DNA from: Candidatus Stygibacter australis
Lineage (GTDB): Bacteria; Cloacimonadota; Cloacimonadia; Cloacimonadales; TCS61
DNA: 49,226 nt
NCBI GenBank assembly: GCA_030765845.1
Contig: JAVCDJ010000113.1
Location: forward strand, 1 to 49,226
Direction of reading: 5' to 3'
Under the pieces are notes generated by a model. It saw only the letters and a list, made by a program, of their open reading frames with translations, was not told the origin of the DNA and made no database searches. This document shows positions 14,991-24,367 of this stretch, in pieces (positions within the stretch are counted from its first letter, which is position 1; the number at the start of each line of letters is the position of its first letter). A program made the translations under genes and the position numbers.

Positions 14991-17516
14991 GTGCAGCATT
15001 TTAAATTAAGAGAAATATTCTTTAGAGCTTATTTTATATTATCACTTTTGATAATAGCAGGTATTTTGGCAGTGATCATCAAACCATCCTGGGTAATGAA
15101 GGATGGTTTAGCATATAAGGTTGAAGTCAATTCTCTAACAAATGCACAAGCAGTCTGCTTTGTAGATAACCCTCGGTATGATAAAGTTCTGGCAGTTGAA
15201 AGAGGTGGAAACTGCGTGATCAAATACCAGAATTCTAAGACAGGTCTTCTCTCTGAGCATGAATATTATGGTATAACAGCTCAGAGAGTTCCAATGATCT
15301 GGGAACATAATAATGCCTGGTTCTGTGTAAAAAAGGGAGATGCAAGTTTATTACTTGTTAATGCCTTTGATTCCAATGGTGATCCAAATGCTGAAATGAG
15401 ACTTATCCATCAACCATTTTATAAGGGAAAGCTATTCACATCTGAAACAGAGGTTGGTGACAAGAAAATATATGGCTTCAAAGTGGATGATGATCTTTTG
15501 GCTGGTTTTAAATTAAGTGAAGATAGAGATTCATTACGATTAGTATTTTCAGAAAAAGTATATAAAGCGATAAACAATACGACAATATTAAGTTACAATG
15601 AATCAAAAGTATATCAATCGCTCTCTGATTCTTTATCAACGTGGCTAAAAATGAATGTCAGCAAAGAGGATGTTTTTAAGATAATTGCCAATACAAGAAA
15701 AGCTATGTGGTTTAGGAATCAGAAGGAAAATGGAAAATTGGAAGGCATGCTGGGAGGCCAGATCATGGCTTCACATGACATCAATGGTGATGGTTATAAT
15801 GATTTTATAATACTAACCGGGGGAACAAGATTTACACCAAACAGTTTGATCTGTTATGATCCCATTAATAAAGAGAAACTCTGGGAATATGCTTATTATG
15901 AAGGATTTATAGATTTTGATATTGCTGATATTGATAATGATAATATACCAGAAATAATAATCGGCACCTCAGCGCCAAGTGGCAGGCATGGGGCAAACTG
16001 GTTTGATCTGGAAGACCCTCTTTACAGCTTTTACTGTTCGTTACTAATATTAGATAATCATGGTAAGATAAAAGAATTAAATGGAGAAAAGGCACATTAT
16101 ATAACTGGCGGATTCGGTTGGGTCACAAAATTTTGTGTTCTGCCAGATAGTCGAATTGTATTAGGGGTTGATAATTATTTAAACCAGGAGAAGAAATTTC
16201 TGCAAATACTTGACCCTGCAACTGGCAAAGTTGATACGCTGAATATCGGTTTCACTAACCTTTTAGAATTAGATCTGATAGATGACAAATTAGTTATGAT
16301 ACACAGGAAAGGAAATCATCATTATAAAACAGTATTTAATGATGAATTTGAGGAAATAGATACTAGTTACTTCGAAAGTGAACATGTATTGAGAACTTTA
16401 TTTAAAAAAAATAGGATTATATATAATAAGAAATTATTTTGGTTTATGAGTCCCTTGACAATTCTCGATAAGGATTTCAAAGTAATTTACCAGAATCTCG
16501 ATATCGGTGGTTGTTTTGCTTTGCAGAGTAAAGACGATAATGTAAATATAATGGCAAACACGGGAAATGACGAAGCGACATTGTATAACATAAAATTGCT
16601 GAAAAATGATATTTTTAATTCAAATTTAATTGTATTATGGCTTATATTAGTTGTAGGATATCTGGTTTATATCATTACCAAGGCATTTTTCAATTTACCT
16701 GCCATGGCCCTGGATGGCAGTTATGCCGTATTATATAATATACTGGGTTTTGTGTACAATTGGAGAATATTTGGAGTAGGAAGAGTATATTCACAACCTG
16801 TGATAGGCTGTTTATCCAGAAAAAGATTTGAAGATATTATGAGTGATATTACGGATAGCTACCAGGAAGTAAAGACCCGCAATCTGGGTTTGATAAAACT
16901 GCAGTTTTACCGAATGGTAATAGGTAATGAGATGCATATTATGCAGCGAATAGCGCACGACATCAAAAATCAGGTGCATCTTGTAAATATGAGATTGATG
17001 GAAAGTAATCTGGAAGAAGATGATGACCTGGTGGGGGCAATGCAGGAAATATTTGAAAAATCTTCAATGTTATCAGACTTTTCCAGAATAAATCTCATGC
17101 AGAAAACTGAAGTTGATCTTGTTACTCTGATCGATAACGCTGTAATGAAATTTTATGGACATCCTCGTTATAATGACATTGTCTGGAAGTTTTCAGAGGA
17201 TAGATTAATTGTTAATGCAGATGAGAATCTGCTCCATATAGCAGTTTTGAATTTGCTGGATAACAGTTTAAAGTATTCTCCTTTCGGATCAAAGGTCATA
17301 ATAACATTGGATCAAGAGAAATCCAATGTTGTGTTAGCGATCAGTAATCAATTGAAAGATAATAAAATTGAGATTACCAAAGGGAGTGGAATTGGACTAA
17401 TGGCAACAAATAAGATCATTAGTGCACATGGGGCAATTTTCAGGTTAAGTATCGAGGAAGAGGCCAACGCAGAGATCATATTCAATTTAAGAGGAAGGGA
17501 GGATGAAGATGAATAA
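14991..17516 (+). CDS. Membrane sensor histidine kinase with propeller-like sensor
   Basis: This 841-aa kinase starts with GTG, since an in-frame stop lies two codons upstream and the first membrane helix follows at residues 12-31. A large extracytoplasmic region (about 32-542) contains FG-GAP-like calcium-binding loops DINGDGYNDF (about 262) and DIDNDNIPEIIIG, suggesting a beta-propeller ligand sensor. The second helix is at about 544-566. The phosphoacceptor region reads RIAHDIKNQVH with His656, and the ATPase domain has the N box NLLDNSLKYSP and GSGIGLMATNKI. The usual DxGxG box is replaced by a short stretch after ISNQ, so the ATP lid is unusually short. It overlaps the sigma-54 activator gene by 8 bases, and the two are almost certainly cognate. 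The stimulus is unknown. Confidence 0.9.
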   Translation: MQHFKLREIFFRAYFILSLLIIAGILAVIIKPSWVMKDGLAYKVEVNSLTNAQAVCFVDNPRYDKVLAVERGGNCVIKYQNSKTGLLSEHEYYGITAQRVPMIWEHNNAWFCVKKGDASLLLVNAFDSNGDPNAEMRLIHQPFYKGKLFTSETEVGDKKIYGFKVDDDLLAGFKLSEDRDSLRLVFSEKVYKAINNTTILSYNESKVYQSLSDSLSTWLKMNVSKEDVFKIIANTRKAMWFRNQKENGKLEGMLGGQIMASHDINGDGYNDFIILTGGTRFTPNSLICYDPINKEKLWEYAYYEGFIDFDIADIDNDNIPEIIIGTSAPSGRHGANWFDLEDPLYSFYCSLLILDNHGKIKELNGEKAHYITGGFGWVTKFCVLPDSRIVLGVDNYLNQEKKFLQILDPATGKVDTLNIGFTNLLELDLIDDKLVMIHRKGNHHYKTVFNDEFEEIDTSYFESEHVLRTLFKKNRIIYNKKLFWFMSPLTILDKDFKVIYQNLDIGGCFALQSKDDNVNIMANTGNDEATLYNIKLLKNDIFNSNLIVLWLILVVGYLVYIITKAFFNLPAMALDGSYAVLYNILGFVYNWRIFGVGRVYSQPVIGCLSRKRFEDIMSDITDSYQEVKTRNLGLIKLQFYRMVIGNEMHIMQRIAHDIKNQVHLVNMRLMESNLEEDDDLVGAMQEIFEKSSMLSDFSRINLMQKTEVDLVTLIDNAVMKFYGHPRYNDIVWKFSEDRLIVNADENLLHIAVLNLLDNSLKYSPFGSKVIITLDQEKSNVVLAISNQLKDNKIEITKGSGIGLMATNKIISAHGAIFRLSIEEEANAEIIFNLRGREDEDE

Positions 17517-18912
17517 GATATTACTACTTGAAGATGAGGATGGAGTAGCACGATCATTTATCAGATTACTAGGGCAAACTGATTATGAGGTGAGAAGGGC
17601 AGCTAACAGCGATGAATTCTTTCAAATTTATAATGAGTATAAACCTGATCTGATCCTACTCGACATTCAGTTGGGCAATAGTCAGCAAAATGGTGTACAG
17701 GTTTTTGATACGATACGGCGGAAAGAGGACTTTTCCAGTAAAGTAATAGTACTTTCAGCTCAAGCAACCCGAACTCAGGTAGCAGAAGCAATGAAGATGG
17801 GAGCAATAAATTATATAGAGAAAGGTTCATTTTTCCAGAAGGAGAAATTCCTGGCAGATATTCATCAGGCGATGGAATTAAGTAGAACTGAACAAGAAAT
17901 TTTGAAACTGCGTTTGCTGAGTATGGATGCTCTGTTTATTGGCGAGTCTGAAGCGATAAAAAGGGTAAAGAAAAAGATATTAATGCTTTCGCCTAAGGAA
18001 ATGAACATTTTGATCACTGGCGAGACAGGTACAGGCAAGGGAGTTGTGGCAGAACTTGTACACCGTTATTCTCTACGGGCTGATAAACCCTATAAAGTTG
18101 TTGATATCAAACTCATCCCGGACTCACTTTTAGAATCAGAACTATTTGGGCATCTCAAAGGTGCCTATACTGGTGCAGACTCTAATAAACCCGGTTACTT
18201 TGAAAATGCTGATACCGGTACGCTATTCATGGATGAGATATCTAATTTGAGCTCAAATGAACAATCTAAAATATTGACGGTGATAGAAGAAAAGAAGATA
18301 CCTGTTGTTGGCTCGGGAGGGAAAACAAAGCAGGTGGATGTCCGCATCATTGCTGCATCTAATAAAGACCTTCCAGAATTATCAGTGCAGGGATATTTTC
18401 GAGATGACCTATATTATCGCCTGGCAGCAGGTAATATCCATATACCACCATTGCGGGAAAGGAAGGAAGATATCATGTTGCTGATGCAGCGTTTTCTGAT
18501 CGATAATGCCAGAGAAAACCGGATGAAGCTTGATATTGACCTGGAAGCTATTGCCAGTGATCTACAATCCTATCCCTGGCCCGGGAATGTGAGAGAACTC
18601 AAGAACTTTGCAAACATTGTTACTGAATTATATGATATTGTCGATAATCAGGTGATCATCAAGGAATTTAATATCCACAAAAAACGTAATCATAAACTGG
18701 CAACAGTAATAAATAAAGAGAAAGAGGAAAATCCCTTTAATGAGATCATGCAAAACCCTGATTATCATTACGTGATGGATACTTTGGAGAAGAAATACCT
18801 GGAAACCCAGCTTGAGCTTCACAACCACAAAGTTACCCAAACAGCCAAAAACCTGGGACTGGAGAGAACTACTTTGTATAAGAAGCTTAAAAAAATGGGA
18901 ATCTCTTTCTGA
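17509..18912 (+). CDS. NtrC-family sigma-54-dependent response regulator
   Basis: This 467-aa regulator has an N-terminal receiver (DLILLDIQLGN, phosphoacceptor Asp at about 52), an AAA+ domain with Walker A GETGTGKG, the sigma-54 contact loop GAYTGA (Tyr in place of the usual Phe), Walker B GTLFMDEIS, and a C-terminal Fis-type helix-turn-helix (TQTAKNLGLERTTLYKKLKK). I chose the ATG at 17509 over that at 17503, because GGGAGG at 17497-17502 would abut the earlier one but sits 6 bases from the later one. It is co-translated with the kinase at 14991. It would activate sigma-54 promoters together with the RpoN encoded at 40291; the palindromes upstream of the kinase are candidate binding sites. 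Confidence 0.95.
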   Translation: MNKILLLEDEDGVARSFIRLLGQTDYEVRRAANSDEFFQIYNEYKPDLILLDIQLGNSQQNGVQVFDTIRRKEDFSSKVIVLSAQATRTQVAEAMKMGAINYIEKGSFFQKEKFLADIHQAMELSRTEQEILKLRLLSMDALFIGESEAIKRVKKKILMLSPKEMNILITGETGTGKGVVAELVHRYSLRADKPYKVVDIKLIPDSLLESELFGHLKGAYTGADSNKPGYFENADTGTLFMDEISNLSSNEQSKILTVIEEKKIPVVGSGGKTKQVDVRIIAASNKDLPELSVQGYFRDDLYYRLAAGNIHIPPLRERKEDIMLLMQRFLIDNARENRMKLDIDLEAIASDLQSYPWPGNVRELKNFANIVTELYDIVDNQVIIKEFNIHKKRNHKLATVINKEKEENPFNEIMQNPDYHYVMDTLEKKYLETQLELHNHKVTQTAKNLGLERTTLYKKLKKMGISF

Positions 18913-19248
18913 TAAACATAGCTCTTAAGGGATGAAAACAAGGAAATTTATTAATACTGCAAATATTCTGCTGGTTCTTTTCCTCGGAGTTTGGATTATA
19001 ATGTAAGATTAAACGGGACAAATTTTTATGAGTCTGGTGGGAAATTAGATTATATTGTTTTTCATTGGGATACACCAGGAAAAGATGCTGAGAAGGAATA
19101 TGTGATCATCCCCTAATTAATCTGAGAGTTGGAAAAAACAAAGTGATAGAAATAAATATGAGATAAGTGATTAAAGATAAGCGATATATGAATAATACTA
19201 TATAAGTTCAGTTAGCATGAATTTATCGAAGTTGTCTGGATATAATTT
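18913..19248. other. Gap between convergent genes, holding a possible gene fragment
   Basis: The region is AT-rich and has no complete gene. It contains a possible 53-codon fragment (18955-19116) and, from 19214 on, the downstream flank of the lipoprotein gene that was also copied to 14146. No clear terminator is seen for the response-regulator gene. Confidence 0.4.
18955..19116 (+). pseudogene. Possible C-terminal gene fragment
   Basis: An open frame without a start codon reads to NGTNFYESGGKLDYIVFHWD and ends ...EYVIIP-stop. The composition looks like real protein, but I cannot name a family and there is no upstream part. It may be a remnant left by rearrangement. Confidence 0.25.
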
Positions 19249-19989
19249 CTATTGTAATTTCATTTCATATAAAGCATTCTGGGAATCACTGACGAAGAAG
19301 AAGCTTTGGCGTTCAGGAACGTAGCAAACGCCTTCTGGTTTGGCAAAGGGTAGCGAGTATTCGGCTATTACTCCAGCTTCGGGAGTCCAGGCAAAAAGGG
19401 CTTCATTCTGATCGCTGACTATCCAGTAGAAATTTTCCTCTGTATTATAACTGATAGCGGAAAAATCTTCAGCAAAATCAATGATAAGTTCCTGTTCAAC
19501 TTCATATAGTGAATCTAATTTTATAAACTTTCCCGGGTCTTTTTCTTTTACCAGAGCAAAAGTGCTGTCTGGCAGAAGGCAAATTCCTTCCAGTCCGCTG
19601 TTTGTTCCGGTTTCCAGAGGGATTTGATATCGGGCAAGTTCTGCTCCCTGCTGGGTGATATTGACTATCTGGCAATCTTCTTCTTCAGCCAGCCAGAGTG
19701 AGTTGTCAATAAAGGAATAAGCTATACCTTCCAAAGCAATGCCAATAAAGGGTAATTCCTGAATAATGTTCCCTTCCAGGTCAAAGTTATAGACTTTATT
19801 ATTAGTATCACTCACTGTCCAGAGAGTGTTGGAAACCGGATCATAACTTAGGTCTGAAGGTTCTGTAAGATCAAGGGAATAGCTGGCAATCAGGACTAAT
19901 TGCAATTCAGGATCGGGGGGTGCAACATCGTCCAGACTGCAGGCAGTAAGAGTGAGGATGGCAATGATCAAAAAATTAATGTATTTCAT
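19249..19989 (-). CDS. SdiA-regulated-like beta-propeller lipoprotein
   Basis: This 246-aa lipoprotein has a signal peptide with the lipobox LTAC (Cys17) and a mature part resembling the SdiA-regulated family, a propeller with blades of the type EPSDLSYDPVSNTLWTVSD and LEGIAYSFIDNSLWLAEE. The family is related to periplasmic esterase-like or strictosidine-synthase-like propellers, but a function is not established. The residues after the lipid-bearing Cys are SLDD, as in the lipoprotein at 20050, and the acidic start could favour surface exposure as in Bacteroidetes. A terminator separates it from the upstream operon, so it may have its own promoter. A truncated copy of its 3' end lies at 14180-14347. 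Confidence 0.75.
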   Translation of the reverse strand: MKYINFLIIAILTLTACSLDDVAPPDPELQLVLIASYSLDLTEPSDLSYDPVSNTLWTVSDTNNKVYNFDLEGNIIQELPFIGIALEGIAYSFIDNSLWLAEEEDCQIVNITQQGAELARYQIPLETGTNSGLEGICLLPDSTFALVKEKDPGKFIKLDSLYEVEQELIIDFAEDFSAISYNTEENFYWIVSDQNEALFAWTPEAGVIAEYSLPFAKPEGVCYVPERQSFFFVSDSQNALYEMKLQ

Positions 19990-20003
19990 TTTTTACCTTT
20001 CAT

Positions 20004-20036
20004 AAAAAAACGGCAGGAAATTTGACTTTCCTGCCG
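20004..20036 (-). terminator. Terminator of the phosphate/TTT operon
   Basis: CGGCAGGAAA (20011-20020) pairs with TTTCCTGCCG (20027-20036), and on the minus strand the stem is followed by seven T residues. It sits right after the lamin-tail lipoprotein gene. Confidence 0.9.
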
Positions 20037-20049
20037 TAAATTAATCTAT

Positions 20050-21525
20050 TTATTCGTTTGGTGCTCCAGGAGTTGGAACAGCAAAGTTTTCCCAGGTATC
20101 TCCACCATCAGGCATTCGGCCTTCGGAAACATCAGTTGTCTGAGCAACAAAGGTGTAGGAATCAATAAGAGTAACGCCATCAACATCAGTGAGTCCGATG
20201 TCTTCGCCATCTCCAGAGAGTTTTACATCATCAAGATGTAGAATACCCTGTTCAGGCTGTTTATCTGCCCAAAGGATAAGATAACCTCCAGGAGGGATAG
20301 TTGTTACATCAGGATCATCCGTAGGTATCATGCTTGTTTCAAGCGCTTCCAGATCATCTGTAACCCACATACCGCCGATATCCTTGGCAATATTTCCAGC
20401 ATTATAGATTTCAATCCAGTCGTCATATTCACCAAATTCATCTACATTTGTGCTATCATTACTTGCTAGGAATTCATTGATATAAAGCGCAACAAAAGGA
20501 GCTTCTCCAGTGCCGTTGGCAGCACCAGGAGTTGGCATAGTATCATAACCAGCACCAAAAGATGCCCAGGTTTCACTGCCATCAGGTATTCTGCCAAAAG
20601 AAACGTCAGTAACCTGTTCTCCATAAGTGAGTGAATCAAGGATAGTAACGCCATCGATATCAGTAAGACCGATCTGTTCACCGCCACCGGAGAGCTTTAC
20701 GTCATCAAGATGAAGAATACCCTGTTCAGGTTCTTTATCAGCCCAGAGTAAAAGGTATTCGCCCGGAGCAAGAGTTGTTATTGATGGATCATCAATAGGG
20801 ATCATGCTGGTCATCAGGTTAGTCAGATCATCAGTAACATACATGCCACCGAGATCAACTGTTGTAGTACCGGCATTATAGATCTCAATCCAGTCTTCAT
20901 GGTCACCATTTTCATCAATTGCTCCGAAGTCGTTACTTGCCAGAAATTCATTTATAACAAGCTTAGTTATGTCAGGTACTTCAGAATTGGAAATTCCTGG
21001 AGTTGATGGATCAATCAGTTCCCAGTTATCAGTTCCATCAGGAACGCGTCCCATGGACATATCATCAGGAACGACATCTGAATTAGTTTGATCTACTATA
21101 GTGCTACCATCAGAATATACGAGAGCAAAATCTTCATTATCACTAAGTTTGAGATCAAGGTGAAGAGTACCAAATTCTGGATTGGCATCAGCAATCAATA
21201 CTAAATAACTTCCCGGTGCCATCGTAGTAATTTCGGGAGCGTCATCACCGATCATGGACAATTCAAGGTTACTCAGATCATCAGAAACATACATGCCGCC
21301 CACATCAATAGTTTCATCTGAACCATTATACAGCTCAATCCAGTCAGGATAATCGTCATTAGGTCCAGGCCAGCCAACATCGTTATGGCTCATAAATTCG
21401 TTAATTACAAGGGCATTAAGTGCGTCTGGTATATCAGTATCGTTATCATTATCAGTTGTATCATCCAAACTGCAACTAACAATCATGAAAACCAGCCCTA
21501 AAAGCAAAATTAGTAATTTCTTCAT
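20050..21525 (-). CDS. Lipoprotein with three lamin-tail domains
   Basis: This 491-aa protein has a lipobox ending in Cys18 (IVSC) followed by an acidic stretch (SLDDTTDNDND). The mature part is three tandem lamin-tail (LTD) domains of about 145 residues, each with VINEF(L/M)ASND, DWIE(L/I)YN, VGGMYV(T/S)DDL and, in domains 2 and 3, LSG-GE-IGLTDVDG. Bacterial LTDs are immunoglobulin-like folds often attached to secreted nucleases or other surface hydrolases; here they stand alone without an enzyme. Domains 2 and 3 are much more alike than either is to domain 1, pointing to a recent internal duplication. It is the last gene of the operon, 12 bases after the porin gene, and probably acts at the outer membrane. 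Anchoring or binding of a polymer or partner protein is inference. Confidence 0.85.
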   Translation of the reverse strand: MKKLLILLLGLVFMIVSCSLDDTTDNDNDTDIPDALNALVINEFMSHNDVGWPGPNDDYPDWIELYNGSDETIDVGGMYVSDDLSNLELSMIGDDAPEITTMAPGSYLVLIADANPEFGTLHLDLKLSDNEDFALVYSDGSTIVDQTNSDVVPDDMSMGRVPDGTDNWELIDPSTPGISNSEVPDITKLVINEFLASNDFGAIDENGDHEDWIEIYNAGTTTVDLGGMYVTDDLTNLMTSMIPIDDPSITTLAPGEYLLLWADKEPEQGILHLDDVKLSGGGEQIGLTDIDGVTILDSLTYGEQVTDVSFGRIPDGSETWASFGAGYDTMPTPGAANGTGEAPFVALYINEFLASNDSTNVDEFGEYDDWIEIYNAGNIAKDIGGMWVTDDLEALETSMIPTDDPDVTTIPPGGYLILWADKQPEQGILHLDDVKLSGDGEDIGLTDVDGVTLIDSYTFVAQTTDVSEGRMPDGGDTWENFAVPTPGAPNE

Positions 21526-21537
21526 TACTTCCTCCTT

Positions 21538-22851
21538 TTAAAAGAAAAATATAGTCGTAAACTGTAGATAATTAAAGTCATATCCATCATCATAGTGATC
21601 ATCAAAGATTTCATTATCAAAGCTGTAATCACCATCAGAATTGGCATTAGCATCCAGATCAACCATCGAATAAGCCATCTGGATTTTTACATTAGGATTG
21701 GCATACCAGTTCAAACCTAATGTGATGATATTCCCGGCACCACCATAGATTTCAGCATCCTCGTCAGTCAAATTAAGGTGGCTGTAACGGGCTGCGATTT
21801 CCCAAGCGCCCAATTTCTTATTTTTGGGAAGAACCTGACCAAATTCACCTTCAGCTAATTCCCAAGGTCTTCTTTCACCGGTTATCAGCCAGGAAAGATA
21901 AGCATATCCGCCAATAAATGTAGGGTCTTCTAATGGAGTTTCTTCCAAAGTTTCAGGATCTATCTCCACAGCTCCATCAATTCTGCAAACTGTAGTTTGA
22001 ACAAATTCACCCTGCAGATGGAAATTCTTATATTGGAAAACACCTTCAGCAGCGATTTTACGGCTATGGTCAGCTTCATTTATACCACCGGTATCAAACC
22101 ATTCCAGATCACCACTCTTGGTTTCAGCTTCACTCTTGTATTCGAGCTTTTCTGATTCATCATAAGGCATTTCATAAGCAAAAGCAGCTCCTATATGAAC
22201 AAGCATATCTTCGTTTATTTCGGGTGCAACTACGAATCTTGCAGCAGCACCGCCACCGGTTTCATGAACTTCTTTTTCATAATCATTTTTAGTTTCATTA
22301 GTGAGTGTTTGAGTAAAGATTGATGAACGCAGGTTGAAAGGGATTTTACCCATATGTCCCCATTTGGAATATTCCAGACCGAACTGTCTGTCAGTTTCAA
22401 AGGCAAGCATAGGCAACGCTCTTTCGGGGAAGGTGAGTAATCTGGAAGAATTAAGTTCTTCCATACCGAAAGGTTGTTTGAAGTTTCCAAATTTAATGTG
22501 GCTGTTACTAAAGCCACTGTAGCTTACATACATGTCTTTAACTTCCACCATTTCACCGTCAGCGATATCGATATCCCATTCAAAAGACCATACTTTCCAG
22601 AGTCGGGTTTTTACCGCAAAACGGGCTTTACGAAGATTTGACTGGTTGCTGAGTATATCTTCCGGGTCGTCCAGAAAAATGCTCGCATTAATATAAAAAC
22701 GGGTGTCGAGACGCATTTGGAAATTCCCATCATCAGATTTGAATACGAGATAGCCTCGTTCATCCCAACCTAACCCTCCACTGGCAGTCTCAGCCAGCAG
22801 ATTTCCAAAGATAAATAACACTACGAGAAAGAAAAGAGTCTTCTTCATCAT
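21538..22851 (-). CDS. OprO/OprP-type outer-membrane porin
   Basis: The 437-aa product has a signal peptide (MKKTLFFLVVLFIFGNLLA) and a predicted beta-barrel ending in FTTIFFF with a terminal Phe, as for outer-membrane proteins. The N-terminal part (FQMRLDTRFYINASIF, LRKARFAVKTRLWKVWSFEW, IKFGNFKQPFGMEELNSSR) fits the Porin_O_P family, which includes Pseudomonas phosphate- and polyphosphate-selective OprP and OprO. In this operon an anion-selective channel for phosphate or a carboxylate would fit, but family members in FCB bacteria also carry other solutes. It lies 19 bases after tctA and 12 before the lamin-tail gene. Confidence 0.85.
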   Translation of the reverse strand: MMKKTLFFLVVLFIFGNLLAETASGGLGWDERGYLVFKSDDGNFQMRLDTRFYINASIFLDDPEDILSNQSNLRKARFAVKTRLWKVWSFEWDIDIADGEMVEVKDMYVSYSGFSNSHIKFGNFKQPFGMEELNSSRLLTFPERALPMLAFETDRQFGLEYSKWGHMGKIPFNLRSSIFTQTLTNETKNDYEKEVHETGGGAAARFVVAPEINEDMLVHIGAAFAYEMPYDESEKLEYKSEAETKSGDLEWFDTGGINEADHSRKIAAEGVFQYKNFHLQGEFVQTTVCRIDGAVEIDPETLEETPLEDPTFIGGYAYLSWLITGERRPWELAEGEFGQVLPKNKKLGAWEIAARYSHLNLTDEDAEIYGGAGNIITLGLNWYANPNVKIQMAYSMVDLDANANSDGDYSFDNEIFDDHYDDGYDFNYLQFTTIFFF

Positions 22852-22870
22852 ACCTCCTAAAAATTATTTC

Positions 22871-24355
22871 TTAATGCTTAGAAACTCTTTTTATTTTATG
22901 CTGAAGCAGTGGCCAGGCAAATGAAAGCACAGCCAGAGCTAATAAAATTATACTTAAAGGTCTGACCAGAAAAATATTGTATCCACCCATCATAACTGCT
23001 CGCCTGAAATTGGTTTCAGCGATATTTCCCAGCACTATACCAAGAATAATGGGAGCAACAGGATAATTGTGTTTGCGCAAGATCCAGCCGAAAACACCGA
23101 AGCCGAGACAGGCAGCAATATCGAAAAAGGAATTGCGAACTGCAAAGCTGCCGATAATGGAAACGGCAAAGATCATGGGATAGAGTATCTTTTTGGGTAC
23201 GTCAGTTACCTTTACCCAGAGTCGGCTTCCTAATAATCCTAATCCGAGCAATACCAGGTTAGCCACCAGCAAACTGGCAAAAAGACCATAAATGATCTCA
23301 GGATTATTATTAAAAAGTTGAGGTCCGGGAGTGAGGTCATGGATCATCAAGGCACCGATGAGAACTGCCGTGGAAGCGCTTCCCGGAATACCCAGTGTGA
23401 GCAGGGGCACAAGTGCTCCACCCACTGAACTGCTGTTTGCCGCTTCTGCAGCAGCAACGCCTTCCAGGCTGCCTTTGCCGAATAGCTCTGGTTCCTTGCT
23501 GCTTCTTTTGGCAATATCATAAGAAATAAAAGATGCTATTGTAGCTCCAGCCCCAGGAAATATACCAATCAAAGTACCAACCAGAGATGATCTGATTATC
23601 CCGAATTTAAGTTTCCAATAATCACCAATCGTGGGCCATTTGGTTTTTTGCAGTTCCACTTTTTCACTTTGGAAATTGCGTTCATCAATCTGTTTAAAAA
23701 CCTCACTGAGTGCAAATAAACCAATCAATGCCGGTATCAGGGAAAAACCGTCATATAGCTGTACTGAGCCAAATGTAAACCTGCTCACACCTGAAATGGG
23801 ATCAATGCCAATTGTATTGATAAGCAGTCCAAAGATGGCTGCAATAAAGGCTTTCAGCCAGTTTTTGCCACCCAGGGTTGCCACTGTGGTCAAACCAAAA
23901 ACTGCCAGGGCAAAATATTCTGCTGGATGAAATTTAACTGCAATTTTTGCCAGTTGCACACTGAAGAGGATCAATATTATTGTACCGATAAACCCGCCAA
24001 CTGTGGAAGAGATCAAAGATACTCCCAGAGCCATACCCGGTTTATTCTGCTGGGTGAGTGGATAACCGTCAAATGAGGTAACCACTGAAGCAGGTGTACC
24101 TGGTGCATTAATGGTTACTGCTGTGATCGATCCCCCGTAATTTGCCGCTATATAGATAGAAACCAGTAGTATAAGAGCAAGAGTTGGTGACATGGCATAG
24201 GTGAAAGGCACCAGTAAGGCAACTCCCATAGAAGGAGAAAGACCTGGCATAGCTCCCGCCAGAATTCCCATGATCACACCCATCACAATGAAGAGCAAGG
24301 GTTGCCAGCCCATCACAAACTGAAATCCATGAGCCATATTTACTAAAATTTCCAT
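22871..24355 (-). CDS. tctA: Tripartite tricarboxylate transporter large permease TctA
   Basis: TctA is the 12-helix transport subunit of TTT systems, which are secondary transporters fed by a periplasmic binding protein and usually driven by sodium or protons. The 494-aa length is normal. It has the family hallmark GGSITAVTINAPGTPASVVT followed by SFDGYPL, the internal repeat LGIPGSASTAVLIGALMIHD, and hydrophobic segments throughout. It lies 12 bases after the TctC-TctB fusion gene, so all three TTT functions are in one unit. TTT substrates include citrate, tartrate and aromatic or other carboxylates; the substrate here is not apparent. Confidence 0.95.
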   Translation of the reverse strand: MEILVNMAHGFQFVMGWQPLLFIVMGVIMGILAGAMPGLSPSMGVALLVPFTYAMSPTLALILLVSIYIAANYGGSITAVTINAPGTPASVVTSFDGYPLTQQNKPGMALGVSLISSTVGGFIGTIILILFSVQLAKIAVKFHPAEYFALAVFGLTTVATLGGKNWLKAFIAAIFGLLINTIGIDPISGVSRFTFGSVQLYDGFSLIPALIGLFALSEVFKQIDERNFQSEKVELQKTKWPTIGDYWKLKFGIIRSSLVGTLIGIFPGAGATIASFISYDIAKRSSKEPELFGKGSLEGVAAAEAANSSSVGGALVPLLTLGIPGSASTAVLIGALMIHDLTPGPQLFNNNPEIIYGLFASLLVANLVLLGLGLLGSRLWVKVTDVPKKILYPMIFAVSIIGSFAVRNSFFDIAACLGFGVFGWILRKHNYPVAPIILGIVLGNIAETNFRRAVMMGGYNIFLVRPLSIILLALAVLSFAWPLLQHKIKRVSKH

Positions 24356-24367
24356 ATTAATATCCCC

